A DNA stretch of 64,000 nucleotides from an uncultured bacterium (GTDB taxonomy: Bacteria > Cyanobacteriota > Vampirovibrionia > Gastranaerophilales > Gastranaerophilaceae), in NCBI GenBank assembly GCA_949292185.1, contig CASEYP010000020.1:1-64000 (forward strand), written 5' to 3'. The position numbers were made by a program, and so were the translations under genes. Below the pieces are notes generated by a model. That model did no database searches, was not told where the DNA came from, and was given only the letters and a program-made list of their open reading frames with translations. Shown here one piece after another: positions 25,783-36,356 of this stretch; positions within the stretch are counted from its first letter, which is position 1, and each line of letters starts with the position of its first letter.

Positions 25783-25899
25783 TTGGGCGAAGTGTGCCTA
25801 AATCTCGGAAGTTTGATTATAAGCGAATTTCACCAACATATACAAATCCCTGAAATTGCAGATATTTACCAAAAAATGGTAGAGGGTTTACAGCCTTAA
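25783..25899 (+). other. Possible 38-codon ORF in the rpoB leader
   Basis: A TTG-started frame encodes 38 residues with a protein-like C-terminal helix (IPEIADIYQKMVEGLQP). No good ribosome site is seen and the frame could be open by chance, so I record it as a possible small ORF or gene remnant only. Confidence 0.2.
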
Positions 25900-25954
25900 G
25901 TTAGAAATAAAAAGTTTTATAGTACGTACATCATTATTAAAATGAGGTGAATTG

Positions 25955-28900
25955 ATGTCTGAGACAAAATATGCAAAAAGAGTAACACCAATGGGTATTC
26001 CACATACTCGATTGGATGATTTACCGGACCTTATTGAAGTGCAAAAAAAATCGTTTGAATGGTTTTTAAAAGAAGGATTGAAGGAAGAATTACTTTCATT
26101 CTCTCCAATTAAAGATTATACAGGCAGATTAGAACTACACTTCTTACCAAATTATACTTTCGACAACGCAAAGTATACAGTAGAAGAAGCAAGAATCCAT
26201 GACGCAACTTATGCAAAACAATTACGCGTTATGATAAGACTTGTAAACCGTGACAGCGGTGAAATTAAAGAACAAGAAGTTTACATTGGTGATATTCCTA
26301 CAATGACTGATAAAGGTACATTCATTGTAAACGGTGCAGAACGTGTTATCGTATCACAGATTGTTCGTTCTCCAGGTGTATACTTCAAATGCGATCCATC
26401 ACCAACAGGAAAACGTTTATATAACGCAACAATGATTCCTAACCGTGGTGCTTGGTTAAAAATTGAAACAGATTCTAACGATGTAATTCACGTTAAAATC
26501 GATAAGAACAGAAAAATCTTAGCTACAACATTGTTGAAAGCTATGGGTATAACAGTTTCTGAAATGGAATCTAAGTTTACACACTTCGAATTTTTGAAGA
26601 AAACATTAGAAAAAGACCCAACAGAAACTACAGATGAAGCATTAATTGAATTATACAAAAAATTAAGACCTGGTGATCCTGCTTCTCCACAAGGCGGACG
26701 TCAAATCTTAGAATCAAGATTCTTTGATGAAAAGAAATATGATATAGGTCGTGTAGGTCGTTATAAGTTAAATAAAAAATTAAATTTAAACATTCCTAAC
26801 AACCAAAGAACATTAACAGTAGAAGATATCGTATCAACAATCGAATATTTAATCAATTTAACATACGATGAAGGTCAGTTGGATGATATCGACCACTTAG
26901 GAAACAGAAGAATTCGTTCAGTTGGTGAATTGTTACAAAACCAATTCAGAGTTGGTTTATCAAGAATCGAAAGAATTGTTAAAGAAAGAATGACACTTCA
27001 GGATTCTGAAACATTAACACCGTTGAACTTATTAAATACAAAACCATTAGTAGCATCATTAAAAGAATTCTTTGGTTCATCACAATTATCACAATTCATG
27101 GACCAAACAAACCCACTTGCTGAATTGACACACAAACGTCGTATATCAGCATTAGGACCTGGTGGTTTACAAAGAGAAAGAGCAGGATTTGCTGTTCGTG
27201 ATATTCACCCATCACACTATGGACGTATTTGTCCGATTGAAACACCTGAAGGTCCAAACGCAGGTTTGATAGGATCTTTGGCAACACACGCTAAAGTAAA
27301 CGAATATGGATTTGTAGAATCTCCATTCTTCGTTGTAAAAGACGGTGTTGTAACTGATGAAGTTGTATATATGACAGCAGATGCCGATGAAAATTATCGT
27401 TGTGCTCCTGCTGATGTTAAGTTAACAAAAGACAGAAGATTTGTAGAAAAAGTTGTTCCTGCAAGATATCGTTCAGAATTCATTATGTGCGATGCTTCAA
27501 AGATCGACTTTGTAGGTGTATGTCCTATCCAAATCATTTCTGTTGCGACATCAATGATTCCGTTCATCGAACACGATGATGCTAACCGTGCATTGATGGG
27601 TTCTAACATGCAACGTCAAGCAGTACCTTTATTGATTACACAAAGACCAAGAGTAGGTACAGGTCTTGAATCTCGTGTTGCAAAAGACTCAGGTATGGTT
27701 ATCGTAGCAGATGTAGACGGAACTGTTGAAAGAGTTGTCGGTGAAGAAATTGTAATTAGAGATACACATGGCAAACCACATATTTATACATTAATGAAAT
27801 ATGTAAGAAGTAACCAAGACACTTGTATTAACCAAAGACCAATCGTTCACGAAGGTGATAAGGTAAAAGCAGGTGATGTAATTGCAGATGGTGCTTCAAC
27901 ATGTGGCGGTGAGTTATCATTAGGAAAGAACATTTTAGTTGCTTATATGCCTTGGGAAGGTTATAACTTCGAAGATGCTATTCTTTTATCAGAACGTTGT
28001 GTTCACGATGATATCTTCACATCATTACACATTGAAAAATTAGAAATCGAAGCAAGACAAACAAAACTTGGACCTGAAGAAATAACTCGTGAAATTCCAA
28101 ACGTATCAGAAGATGCATTAAGACACTTGGATGAACGTGGTATTGTTCGTATTGGTGCAAGAGTTTATGCAGATGATATTTTGGTAGGTAAAGTAACACC
28201 AAAAGGTGAATCAGAACACCCACCGGAAGAAAAATTATTAAGAGCAATCTTTGCTGAAAAAGCAAGAGATGTAAAAGATAACTCATTAAGAGTACCTCAC
28301 GGAGAAGGCGGTAGAGTACTTGATGTTAAGGTATTCGATAGAGAAAAAGGTGATGAATTACCACCTGGCGCAAATACAGTAATCAGGGTTTACATCGCAC
28401 AAAAACGTAAAGTATCAGTAGGTGATAAACTTTCAGGACGTCACGGTAACAAAGGTATCGTATCAAGAATTCTTCCAAAAGAAGATATGCCATTCTTACC
28501 AGACGGAACTCCTGTAGATATTGTATTGAACCCACTAGGTGTTCCATCACGTATGAACGTAGGTCAGACTTATGAATTGTTATTAGGTTTGGCATCATAC
28601 TTAACCGGTGATTACTACGAAGCTCCGGCATTCGATGAAATGTACGGTGAAAACCAATCAGAAATTGCAACAAAAGCTGAACTTTTAAGAGGTATAAAAG
28701 AATCAGGTTGTGATTGGGTTGGCGAAGACGGAAAAGTAATGTTAATCGATGGTAGAACAGGTGAACCATTTGATAGACCTGTAGCTGTAGGTTTAACATA
28801 CTTCTTGAAACTTGTTCACTTAGTAGATGACAAGATTCACGCAAGAAGTACCGGACCATATTCATTAGTAACTCAACAACCATTGGGTGGTAAAGCTCAA

Positions 28901-29272
28901 TTTGGTGGTCAGAGATTCGGTGAAATGGAAGTTTGGGCATTGGAAGCTTACGGTGCAGCATATACTCTACAAGAAATGTTAACAATCAAATCAGATGATG
29001 TTAACGGACGTAACAGAGCATATGAAGCAATCGTTAAAGGTGACAATATTCCAAGACCGGGTATTCCTGAATCATTCAAGGTACTTGTAAGAGAATTGCA
29101 AAGTATCGGTTTAGATATTACAGTAGCTAAAAAAGACGGTCAGGAAGTAGATTTGATGACAGATATGGACGATTTGAGAAAAGCAGCTCCAAAACGTACA
29201 TTGTCAGATGTTGATTCAGAGTTATTAAATATTAATTTCTTTGAAACACCAACTACTTTCGGTGATCTATAA
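25955..29272 (+). CDS. rpoB: RNA polymerase beta subunit
   Basis: A 1105-residue beta subunit, the short form usual in Cyanobacteria. It shows the beta lobe and fork motifs ([41 protein letters not shown]), [11 protein letters not shown], the SGRHGNKG active-site segment and the C-terminal clamp [21 protein letters not shown]. It forms the catalytic centre with the split beta' subunits encoded next. The ATG at 25955 has GAGGTG five bases before it. The usual rplJ-rplL neighbours are absent upstream; instead there is a 540-base gap with a promoter and structured DNA. Codon choice is clearly biased, as expected for a highly expressed gene. Confidence 0.97.
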   Translation: MSETKYAKRVTPMGIPHTRLDDLPDLIEVQKKSFEWFLKEGLKEELLSFSPIKDYTGRLELHFLPNYTFDNAKYTVEEARIHDATYAKQLRVMIRLVNRDSGEIKEQEVYIGDIPTMTDKGTFIVNGAERVIVSQIVRSPGVYFKCDPSPTGKRLYNATMIPNRGAWLKIETDSNDVIHVKIDKNRKILATTLLKAMGITVSEMESKFTHFEFLKKTLEKDPTETTDEALIELYKKLRPGDPASPQGGRQILESRFFDEKKYDIGRVGRYKLNKKLNLNIPNNQRTLTVEDIVSTIEYLINLTYDEGQLDDIDHLGNRRIRSVGELLQNQFRVGLSRIERIVKERMTLQDSETLTPLNLLNTKPLVASLKEFFGSSQLSQFMDQTNPLAELTHKRRISALGPGGLQRERAGFAVRDIHPSHYGRICPIETPEGPNAGLIGSLATHAKVNEYGFVESPFFVVKDGVVTDEVVYMTADADENYRCAPADVKLTKDRRFVEKVVPARYRSEFIMCDASKIDFVGVCPIQIISVATSMIPFIEHDDANRALMGSNMQRQAVPLLITQRPRVGTGLESRVAKDSGMVIVADVDGTVERVVGEEIVIRDTHGKPHIYTLMKYVRSNQDTCINQRPIVHEGDKVKAGDVIADGASTCGGELSLGKNILVAYMPWEGYNFEDAILLSERCVHDDIFTSLHIEKLEIEARQTKLGPEEITREIPNVSEDALRHLDERGIVRIGARVYADDILVGKVTPKGESEHPPEEKLLRAIFAEKARDVKDNSLRVPHGEGGRVLDVKVFDREKGDELPPGANTVIRVYIAQKRKVSVGDKLSGRHGNKGIVSRILPKEDMPFLPDGTPVDIVLNPLGVPSRMNVGQTYELLLGLASYLTGDYYEAPAFDEMYGENQSEIATKAELLRGIKESGCDWVGEDGKVMLIDGRTGEPFDRPVAVGLTYFLKLVHLVDDKIHARSTGPYSLVTQQPLGGKAQFGGQRFGEMEVWALEAYGAAYTLQEMLTIKSDDVNGRNRAYEAIVKGDNIPRPGIPESFKVLVRELQSIGLDITVAKKDGQEVDLMTDMDDLRKAAPKRTLSDVDSELLNINFFETPTTFGDL

Positions 29273-29291
29273 GTTAAAAGGAGAATTAAAA

Positions 29292-31001
29292 TTGTCTACA
29301 AGTATTGATTATTTTGATTATATACGAATAAGTATAGCGTCTCCGGAAAGAATACTTCAATGGTCACACGGCGAAGTTACTAAACCGGAAACAATAAACT
29401 ACCGTACATTAAAACCAGAAAGAGACGGTTTATTCTGCGAAAGAATTTTTGGACCGACAAAAGACTGGGAATGTTATTGCGGTAAATATAAAAGAGTAAG
29501 ACATAAAGGTATTATCTGTGAACGTTGCGGTGTTGAAGTTACAGATTCAAAAGTACGTCGTCACAGAATGGGACACATTAAACTTGCAGCTCCGGTATCA
29601 CATATCTGGTTCTTGAAAGGTATCCCATCATATTTAGGCTTACTATTAGATATGACATTGAAAGATCTAGAACAAGTTATTTATTTCAACAGCTATGTTG
29701 TTATAGATGGCGGGGATAGTGATTTCAAAAAACTTCAATTATTAACAGAAGAAGAATATGAAGATTATATGACTGAAAACGAAGAATCAACATTAAAAGT
29801 TGGTATCGGAGCTGAAGCTATAAAAGAACTTCTTTCTGAAATTGATGTAAAAGGATTGGCAGAAGAAATTAGATCAGAATTAGCAGGAAATGTTACTTCT
29901 GTACAGAAAAAATCTAAGTTAATCAAGAGATTAAGATTATTAGATAGTTTAATTTCTTCAGAAACAGATCCAACTTGGATGATAATGGATGTACTTCCTG
30001 TTACACCACCTGATTTAAGACCAATGGTACAATTAGATGGCGGACGTTTTGCAACATCAGATTTGAATGATTTGTACAGACGTGTAATTAACAGAAATAA
30101 CCGTTTACAAAGACTTTTGGAAATGGGAGCTCCTGAAATCATCGTAAGAAACGAAAAAAGAATGTTACAAGAAGCAGTTGATGCTTTGATTGATAACGGA
30201 CGTAGAGGACGTACAGTTGTCGGACCAAATAACAGAGCATTGAAATCATTGTCTAACATTATTGAAGGTAAACAAGGTCGTTTCAGACAAAACTTATTAG
30301 GTAAACGTGTTGACTATTCAGGTCGTTCAGTTATCGTAGTAGGTCCTTCATTACAATTAAATCAATGCGGTCTTCCAAAAGAAATGGCAATCGAATTGTT
30401 CAAACCGTTTGTTGTTAATAAACTTATCGAAAGAGGATACGTTCAAAACATTAAATCTGCTAAGAAAAAGATAGAACGTTCAGAACACATCGTATGGGAT
30501 ATCTTGGAAGAGGTAATCGATGGACACCCAGTATTATTGAACCGTGCTCCAACCCTTCACAGATTAGGTATTCAGGCATTCGAACCAAAATTGGTAGAAG
30601 GTCGTGCAATCCAATTACACCCATTAGCATGTACAGCATTCAACGCTGACTTCGATGGTGACCAGATGGCTGTTCACGTTCCTCTATCTATTGAAGCTCA
30701 AGCAGAAGCAAGAATGTTAATGTTAGCTACTAATAACTTATTAGCACCTGCTAACGGTAAACCTATTGTTACACCATCTCAGGATATGGTATTAGGTATG
30801 TATTACTTAACTACTATAAAAGATCCTAACCAAGAAGTTAAAGGTTACTTCTATAATTTCCAAGATGCAATCGCAGCATTGGAAGTTGGTGTAATCAAGC
30901 TTCACGATAAGATCGTTGTAAGAGATGACAAAGGTGAAAGAATAGAAACTACTGTTGGTAGAATTATCTTCAACGAAGAAGTTAGAAAAGCACTTGTATA
31001 A
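29292..31001 (+). CDS. rpoC1: RNA polymerase gamma (N-terminal beta') subunit
   Basis: A 569-residue N-terminal half of beta', a separate gene only in the cyanobacterial lineage and plastids. It has the clamp zinc motif (CYCGKY...IICERCG), the [16 protein letters not shown] region and the catalytic Mg-binding NADFDGDQM (residues 451-459). The start is TTG at 29292, placed by AAAAGGAG nine bases upstream; an earlier ATG lies inside rpoB. The protein is somewhat shorter than typical cyanobacterial RpoC1. It follows rpoB by 19 bases and precedes rpoC2 by 47. Confidence 0.97.
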   Translation: MSTSIDYFDYIRISIASPERILQWSHGEVTKPETINYRTLKPERDGLFCERIFGPTKDWECYCGKYKRVRHKGIICERCGVEVTDSKVRRHRMGHIKLAAPVSHIWFLKGIPSYLGLLLDMTLKDLEQVIYFNSYVVIDGGDSDFKKLQLLTEEEYEDYMTENEESTLKVGIGAEAIKELLSEIDVKGLAEEIRSELAGNVTSVQKKSKLIKRLRLLDSLISSETDPTWMIMDVLPVTPPDLRPMVQLDGGRFATSDLNDLYRRVINRNNRLQRLLEMGAPEIIVRNEKRMLQEAVDALIDNGRRGRTVVGPNNRALKSLSNIIEGKQGRFRQNLLGKRVDYSGRSVIVVGPSLQLNQCGLPKEMAIELFKPFVVNKLIERGYVQNIKSAKKKIERSEHIVWDILEEVIDGHPVLLNRAPTLHRLGIQAFEPKLVEGRAIQLHPLACTAFNADFDGDQMAVHVPLSIEAQAEARMLMLATNNLLAPANGKPIVTPSQDMVLGMYYLTTIKDPNQEVKGYFYNFQDAIAALEVGVIKLHDKIVVRDDKGERIETTVGRIIFNEEVRKALV

Positions 31002-31048
31002 GTGTAGAATCAGTGTAAAAAATTTAAACTAATTGAAGGAAAATTAGA

Positions 31049-34000
31049 ATGGAAAGAACATTTAAACATACAAAGAAAACACCTGATTTCATTAACAAAC
31101 AAATGGACAAAGGTTCGTTGAAAAAATTGTTAGGTCAGATGTATCTTGAATACGGCGGAGCAAAAGCTGCATCGTTAGCTAATGCTTTGAAAAACTTAGG
31201 TTATAAGTATGCTACTATTTCAGGTACAACTATTTCAATCGCTGACTTATCAGTTCCATCTGTAAAGAAAGAGTTATTGGAATCAGCAGAAAAAGAGATT
31301 GAAAAATCAACAAACAGATACTTAAAAGGTGAAATTACCGAAGTAGAAAGATATACAAAGGTTATCGATACTTGGTCTGAAACAACAGCAAAATTGACAG
31401 AACAAGTTGTTGAAAACTTTGATAAATTAAATCCGGTATATATGATGGCATTCTCCGGAGCCCGTGGTAACTTATCACAGGTTTCACAGTTGGTAGGTAT
31501 GAGAGGTTTGATGGCAGACGCACAAGGTCAGATTATCGACTTACCTATTAAGTCAAACTTTAAAGAAGGTTTGTCAGTTACAGAATACATCATTTCATCA
31601 TACGGTGCTCGTAAAGGTCTTGTAGATACAGCGTTGAAAACAGCTGACTCAGGATACTTAACAAGACGTTTGGTAGACGTAGCTCAAGATGTAATTATCA
31701 GAGCTGATGATTGCCATACTGAAAAATATATTAATATGAAACCAATTATGGATGGTGATGTTGTAATAGTTCCATTAATCGATAGATTATTGGGTAGAAC
31801 TGTTGCTCAAGATATTGTTGATGCTGACGGTAATGTATTAGTTGCAAAAGGTACAACAATGAATCGTGATGACATCAAGAAAATTTCAAGTCTTGATTTA
31901 CACGAATTGAAAGTTCGTTCAGGTTTGACTTGCGGTTTGGAATACGGTGTATGTCAAAAATGTTACGGTTGGGCAATGACAACTCAAAAATTGGTTGATA
32001 TTGGTGAAGCAATCGGTATTATCGCAGCTCAGTCAATCGGTGAACCTGGTACTCAGTTAACAATGAGAACATTCCACACTGGTGGTGCTGTTGGCGTTAA
32101 AGAAGCTAAAAAAGAAATTATCGCAAGAGAAGCTGGTACTGTTGTTTCAAAAATCAAAGCAAGAGAATTGAGAACTCGTCACGGTGATATCGTACAAGTT
32201 TCTATGTATGAAGCTGATATCGAAGTTAAGGGTGAAAAAAGAACAACAAAATATCATATTCCTGCCGGTGCAACATTATTCATTTCTGATGGAATGGAAG
32301 TTGCTAAAGGTCAAAAAATGGCTGAACACGCACCAACTTCACAAGGTGACAGCTCTCGTTTGACTGAAAAAGCTACAAAAGATATTACAACTGATATTTC
32401 CGGTGAAGTTGTATTTGAAGACTTCAAAGCTGATGAAAAGAAAGACAGACAAGGTAACGTTTCAAGAACAACTAACAAACAAGGTATTATATGGGTATTA
32501 GGCGGCGACGTTTATACTTTACCTGGCGGTTCAAAAGTTCTTGTAAAAGACGGTCAGAAAATTTCTGCAGGTGAAAAATTAGCAGAAACTTTAACAATTT
32601 CTGAACACGGCGGTGAAGTTAGAGTTGGTGAAGATTTAGTTATCGAAGAAGACAAATTCGATGGTAAAAAGATCAAGAAAATTGTTCAAGGTAAAGAATT
32701 GACAATTGTTATTGCATCTTTACAACCTGAAAATGCTTCATTTGAACAAACTAAAAAAGAACAACTTTGGACAGTTGATAAAACAGGTGAAAAATATATC
32801 GTTAAAGCTCCTGTAGATACTACAGTTGAAAACGGTATGATTATTGCCGAACTTATCGATGATGATTGTTCAGTTTCATCTTCAGGTGAAATCAGATACG
32901 TTGATGTAGAAGTTGACGAAAATCAAATTATCACAAAACCTGGTAAGGTTGTATTTATTCCTGAAGAAATTCACCAAATCAATAAAGATAGCACTTTGAA
33001 AATGGTAGAAAATGGTACAGCAGTTACTGCCGGTACTGAAGTTGTAAAAGACGTATATTGCCATATCGATGGTGTTGTTGAATTTAAAGAATACAATGAT
33101 GTAATTCATGAAATTACAATCAGACCTGGTGAAGTTCATACTTTGTCAAATATTTCTGAATTGAAAGTTGATGAAGGTGAAGTTGTTAAAAAAGGAACTG
33201 TAATTGCAGAAGGTATTAAAGCTAAAGAAACTTCAATTGTTACAATTATGGATTCTTCAGTGGATGATCTTCCAATTGATGATTTGGATGAAGAATTAGA
33301 TTCTACATTGTCAATTGATGAAGATTCTATTGCAAATCAACCTGTTCAAATTCTTGTTAGACCGGTTCAAGTATTAGAAGTTACACAAAAAGATGTATCA
33401 ATTAAATTTAATACAACAGATGAATTGATTGATATTATTCCTGTAACTCAATTACAATACAAAGATGGTGCAAGAGTTAGAAATGTTGACGGTGCAACAA
33501 TTACAAGAACAAGTTTAGTTCTTCAAATGCAAGGTTATTTATCACACTTAAAAGGTATGGTAGAACTTGATTCTAAAGGTTCATTAAGAATTGTTGTATT
33601 AGAAAACTTGATTGTACGTCGTGAACTTGAAGGTTCTTCAAAAGCTTCATCATTACAAACAGAATTGTTAGTAAATGATGGTGAAACTATTGAACCTAAA
33701 ACTCCTGTTGCAAAAACTCAAGTTTTAGCTGTTAATGATGCTGTTGCATCTATCAAGAGTGATGACGAAGAAGTTAGAAGACTTCTTTTAATCTCAGACA
33801 GTTCAGAAACAAAAGTTTCTGTACAAGGAAAAGCTGTAGTTAAGAAAGGCGAATTTATTAAGACTGATAAAGTTTTGGCAGAAAGTGGCGAAACATCTCC
33901 TGTATCAGGTATTGTTACTGCTGTTAATAAAGGTGAAATTTCTATCAGAAATGGTCGTCCATACTTAATCAGCCCAGGTACTATGTTACAGATTGACTCT

Positions 34001-34912
34001 GGAGCATTGGTTCTAAGAGGTGATTTGCTTGCAACATTAGTATTTGAAAGAGAAAAGACAGGCGATATCGTTCAAGGTCTTCCGAAAGTAGAAGAGTTGC
34101 TAGAAGGTAGAAAACCAAAAGATTGCGCTATTTTAGCAGAAAATGATGGTACTGCAAAGATTGAAATTGATGACGATGGATTACCAAGGTTATTCTTAGT
34201 TGATAATGATGGTTCATCTGTTGAAATTAAATATGCAATTGATGCTAATGTAATCGTTTCAAATGGACAAAAGATTACAAAAGGTCAACCATTAACATCT
34301 GGTCCGATGAATCCACATGATGTTATGAGATTATGCGGTCCTGAAGCAGCTCAGCAATATTTGGTAGACGAAGTTCAACGTGTATATCGTTCACAAGGTG
34401 TTGAAATTGCTGATAAACACATTGAAATTATCGTTCGTCAAATGACTAAGAAAGTTAAGGTAATTGATGCAGGTGAAACTAATTTATTACCTGGTGAATT
34501 GATTGAAATGCAGACATTCGAAAAAGAAAATAAAAAGGCTATTGATGAAGGTAAAGCTCCTGCAACATGTGAATATATGTTGTTAGGTATAACAAAAGCT
34601 TCATTGAATACAGAAAGCTTTATTTCTGCAGCATCATTCCAAGAAACAACAAGAATCTTAACTGAAGCAGCAGTAGAAGGTAAAAAAGACTTATTAAGAG
34701 GTTTGAAAGAAAACGTTATTATTGGTCGTTTGATACCTGCTGGTACAGGTTTCCATCATCTAATCAACGCAGATGAAGAACGTGACAGAGAAGAAAGAAA
34801 ACGCGCTGTTGCTCAAAGAAATCAAGCAAGAAAACCTTCCGCAATTTTGGAAGAAATTGAAGGAATGTTTGGTGCTCCAGATTTCAATTCAGAAGATGAT
34901 CAACAACATTAA
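31049..34912 (+). CDS. rpoC2: RNA polymerase beta' (C-terminal) subunit
   Basis: A 1287-residue C-terminal half of beta'. It includes the funnel and [14 protein letters not shown], the second zinc-binding cysteine set ([12 protein letters not shown]) and the bridge/trigger region [20 protein letters not shown] (about 323-342). After HTGG at 343-346 about 650 residues intervene before the trigger region resumes at [16 protein letters not shown] (about 1005-1020). That matches the large SI3 insertion of cyanobacterial RpoC2, built of repeated beta-barrel-like units. AAGGA ribosome site. The operon ends at a 15-bp terminator. Confidence 0.97.
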   Translation: MERTFKHTKKTPDFINKQMDKGSLKKLLGQMYLEYGGAKAASLANALKNLGYKYATISGTTISIADLSVPSVKKELLESAEKEIEKSTNRYLKGEITEVERYTKVIDTWSETTAKLTEQVVENFDKLNPVYMMAFSGARGNLSQVSQLVGMRGLMADAQGQIIDLPIKSNFKEGLSVTEYIISSYGARKGLVDTALKTADSGYLTRRLVDVAQDVIIRADDCHTEKYINMKPIMDGDVVIVPLIDRLLGRTVAQDIVDADGNVLVAKGTTMNRDDIKKISSLDLHELKVRSGLTCGLEYGVCQKCYGWAMTTQKLVDIGEAIGIIAAQSIGEPGTQLTMRTFHTGGAVGVKEAKKEIIAREAGTVVSKIKARELRTRHGDIVQVSMYEADIEVKGEKRTTKYHIPAGATLFISDGMEVAKGQKMAEHAPTSQGDSSRLTEKATKDITTDISGEVVFEDFKADEKKDRQGNVSRTTNKQGIIWVLGGDVYTLPGGSKVLVKDGQKISAGEKLAETLTISEHGGEVRVGEDLVIEEDKFDGKKIKKIVQGKELTIVIASLQPENASFEQTKKEQLWTVDKTGEKYIVKAPVDTTVENGMIIAELIDDDCSVSSSGEIRYVDVEVDENQIITKPGKVVFIPEEIHQINKDSTLKMVENGTAVTAGTEVVKDVYCHIDGVVEFKEYNDVIHEITIRPGEVHTLSNISELKVDEGEVVKKGTVIAEGIKAKETSIVTIMDSSVDDLPIDDLDEELDSTLSIDEDSIANQPVQILVRPVQVLEVTQKDVSIKFNTTDELIDIIPVTQLQYKDGARVRNVDGATITRTSLVLQMQGYLSHLKGMVELDSKGSLRIVVLENLIVRRELEGSSKASSLQTELLVNDGETIEPKTPVAKTQVLAVNDAVASIKSDDEEVRRLLLISDSSETKVSVQGKAVVKKGEFIKTDKVLAESGETSPVSGIVTAVNKGEISIRNGRPYLISPGTMLQIDSGALVLRGDLLATLVFEREKTGDIVQGLPKVEELLEGRKPKDCAILAENDGTAKIEIDDDGLPRLFLVDNDGSSVEIKYAIDANVIVSNGQKITKGQPLTSGPMNPHDVMRLCGPEAAQQYLVDEVQRVYRSQGVEIADKHIEIIVRQMTKKVKVIDAGETNLLPGELIEMQTFEKENKKAIDEGKAPATCEYMLLGITKASLNTESFISAASFQETTRILTEAAVEGKKDLLRGLKENVIIGRLIPAGTGFHHLINADEERDREERKRAVAQRNQARKPSAILEEIEGMFGAPDFNSEDDQQH

Positions 34913-34930
34913 TTTGTTGTACATATAAGT

Positions 34931-34963
34931 AAAAAGGTCGTGCATAATATGCACGACCTTTTT
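34931..34963 (+). terminator. Terminator of the rpoB-rpoC1-rpoC2 operon
   Basis: A perfect 15-bp stem (34931-34945 with 34949-34963) with a three-base loop and a T5 end. The frame of the EF-hand gene runs through it, so that gene must start downstream. Confidence 0.9.
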
Positions 34964-34984
34964 GCTGATGGTGGAGAAGTTTCT

Positions 34985-35350
34985 TTGAGTGATCATAAGG
35001 GCAATGATGGAATAATTGATAGTCAAATTGCTATTAGTAAATCAACTTCTGGAGACAAAAACATTGGCGTAAAATATGAAAAAGCTCTTTCTGTTATATT
35101 AGATAAAACTAAAGATTACGAAGTTAAAAAGGATAATTTAGATAATGGTCGTACATGTTCTCACTATTATAGTAAAAATGGAAAAGAAATAGCTTTTGTT
35201 ATTCGAGACAAGGCTGGGATAATAGTTTCAATCAAAGATATGTCACAAGACGGTGACATACAATTCACATATACTGATAATAATAGAGATGGTAAAATCA
35301 GTGAAGGTGAAGAAATTATTTCGTATTCAAGAGATTTGAGTGATAAATAA
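34985..35350 (+). CDS. Small protein with EF-hand-like loop
   Basis: A 121-residue protein if it starts at TTG 34985, which has GGAG eight bases upstream. Longer starts in the same frame (GTG 34940, ATG 34949) fall inside the rpo terminator. Near the C-terminus is DNNRDGKISEGE, a 12-residue EF-hand-type calcium loop with acidic positions 1, 5 and 12. An acidic SDHKGNDG segment sits at the start. No signal peptide or known family is seen. It may be expressed by read-through and is convergent with the graspetide ligase gene, four bases away. It could be a truncated relic. Confidence 0.5.
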   Translation: MSDHKGNDGIIDSQIAISKSTSGDKNIGVKYEKALSVILDKTKDYEVKKDNLDNGRTCSHYYSKNGKEIAFVIRDKAGIIVSIKDMSQDGDIQFTYTDNNRDGKISEGEEIISYSRDLSDK

Positions 35351-35353
35351 GGG

Positions 35354-36223
35354 TTACTTTATTAAATTATTGATTAATGTTTTAGTTATTTCGTAACCTG
35401 TCATATTCTCAAAATGTACAAACATTGGTGCTGGATTAGCTTCAATAAATACATATTCTCCGGTATTACTTAATCGTATATCAATTCCGGAATATTTTAG
35501 ACCAAGTAGTTTTAAGATTTTTAGGCAATCTTTTTGAATTTTTTTCGGAAGTTCATGTTTATTAATTTTTGCATTTTCATCAGCTCTAAAATCAATACTA
35601 TTAGCAATAATTTCGCCTGCAAATATTTCACCTGTTTCAAAAGCATAAACTCTTATATCTATGCCGTCAATGCATTCTTGTAATTGGCATGGACAATTTA
35701 TTAGGGAGTCTTTTCTGAGCAAATCGTCATCTTTCATTTTTTGAGTGTAAGCTCCGCCTCTTACTGGTTTATAAATAATATTTTTATTGTTATTTATGTA
35801 AAATTCTTCAAGAGCATTTTTATCATTTGTAACAATTGTTTTGGGAATTCTTATGCCGTTATTTTGCATTATTTTACTTTGTAGCCCTTTTTTTCTATGA
35901 AGTTCCACTGCCTGTAGTGAATTCCAACTTATTGGCTCAAGAGAACTCAAAAAACTTTCCAAGGCTGAAAGTTTTTCTCTATAAACAATATCAGAAGTGC
36001 CAAAAGTTACTCCGTAATACCATCTCCAATAGATTCCTGTAATATCTTTTAAATAGATTTTTTCATTTTCAAAAATTATATAATCATTATCACCTTCAGG
36101 TGACCAAGTAATGATGGGATATTGGCGTGTATCAAGATACTGTGCTTGTATATTTTGAAGTCGCAAATTTTCTAAAACATATCTTGCGTGAAAATCTTCT
36201 GGGCTTCCAATAATAATAATCAT
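35354..36223 (-). CDS. ATP-grasp ligase, probable graspetide macrocyclase
   Basis: A 289-residue ATP-grasp protein of the RimK/MvdD-like type. Visible features are an N-terminal preATP-grasp domain with GIYWRWYYG (63-71, like the VWYRR-type motif of graspetide ligases) and the ATP-binding Lys152 in IIYKPVRGGAY. QECIDGIDIRVYAF (182-195) and SGIDIRLS (245-252) follow, then the Mg-binding FIEANPAP (Glu261, Asn263). In graspetides such enzymes join Thr/Ser hydroxyls to Glu/Asp side chains by ATP-driven ester formation. The divergent neighbour encodes a TTxxxxEE repeat precursor, the expected substrate. GGAGG ribosome site. Macrocyclase function is inferred. Confidence 0.85.
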   Translation of the reverse strand: MIIIIGSPEDFHARYVLENLRLQNIQAQYLDTRQYPIITWSPEGDNDYIIFENEKIYLKDITGIYWRWYYGVTFGTSDIVYREKLSALESFLSSLEPISWNSLQAVELHRKKGLQSKIMQNNGIRIPKTIVTNDKNALEEFYINNNKNIIYKPVRGGAYTQKMKDDDLLRKDSLINCPCQLQECIDGIDIRVYAFETGEIFAGEIIANSIDFRADENAKINKHELPKKIQKDCLKILKLLGLKYSGIDIRLSNTGEYVFIEANPAPMFVHFENMTGYEITKTLINNLIK

Positions 36224-36356
36224 TTTATTCCTCCATATCTATATTATTTTATTTCTACAAATATTTCAATTTGTAAATACGTTATTTAAATTTCTAAAGT
36301 TATATAAAATTTGGTCGAATAAAATATATGTGTGTAAAATTAAAAGGAGAATAAAT

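Noticed and set aside
28017-28985. Long minus-strand frames inside rpoB (up to 200 codons)
   Set aside because: They are antisense to a strongly conserved gene and rich in Leu/His from codon bias. No ribosome site or family motif.
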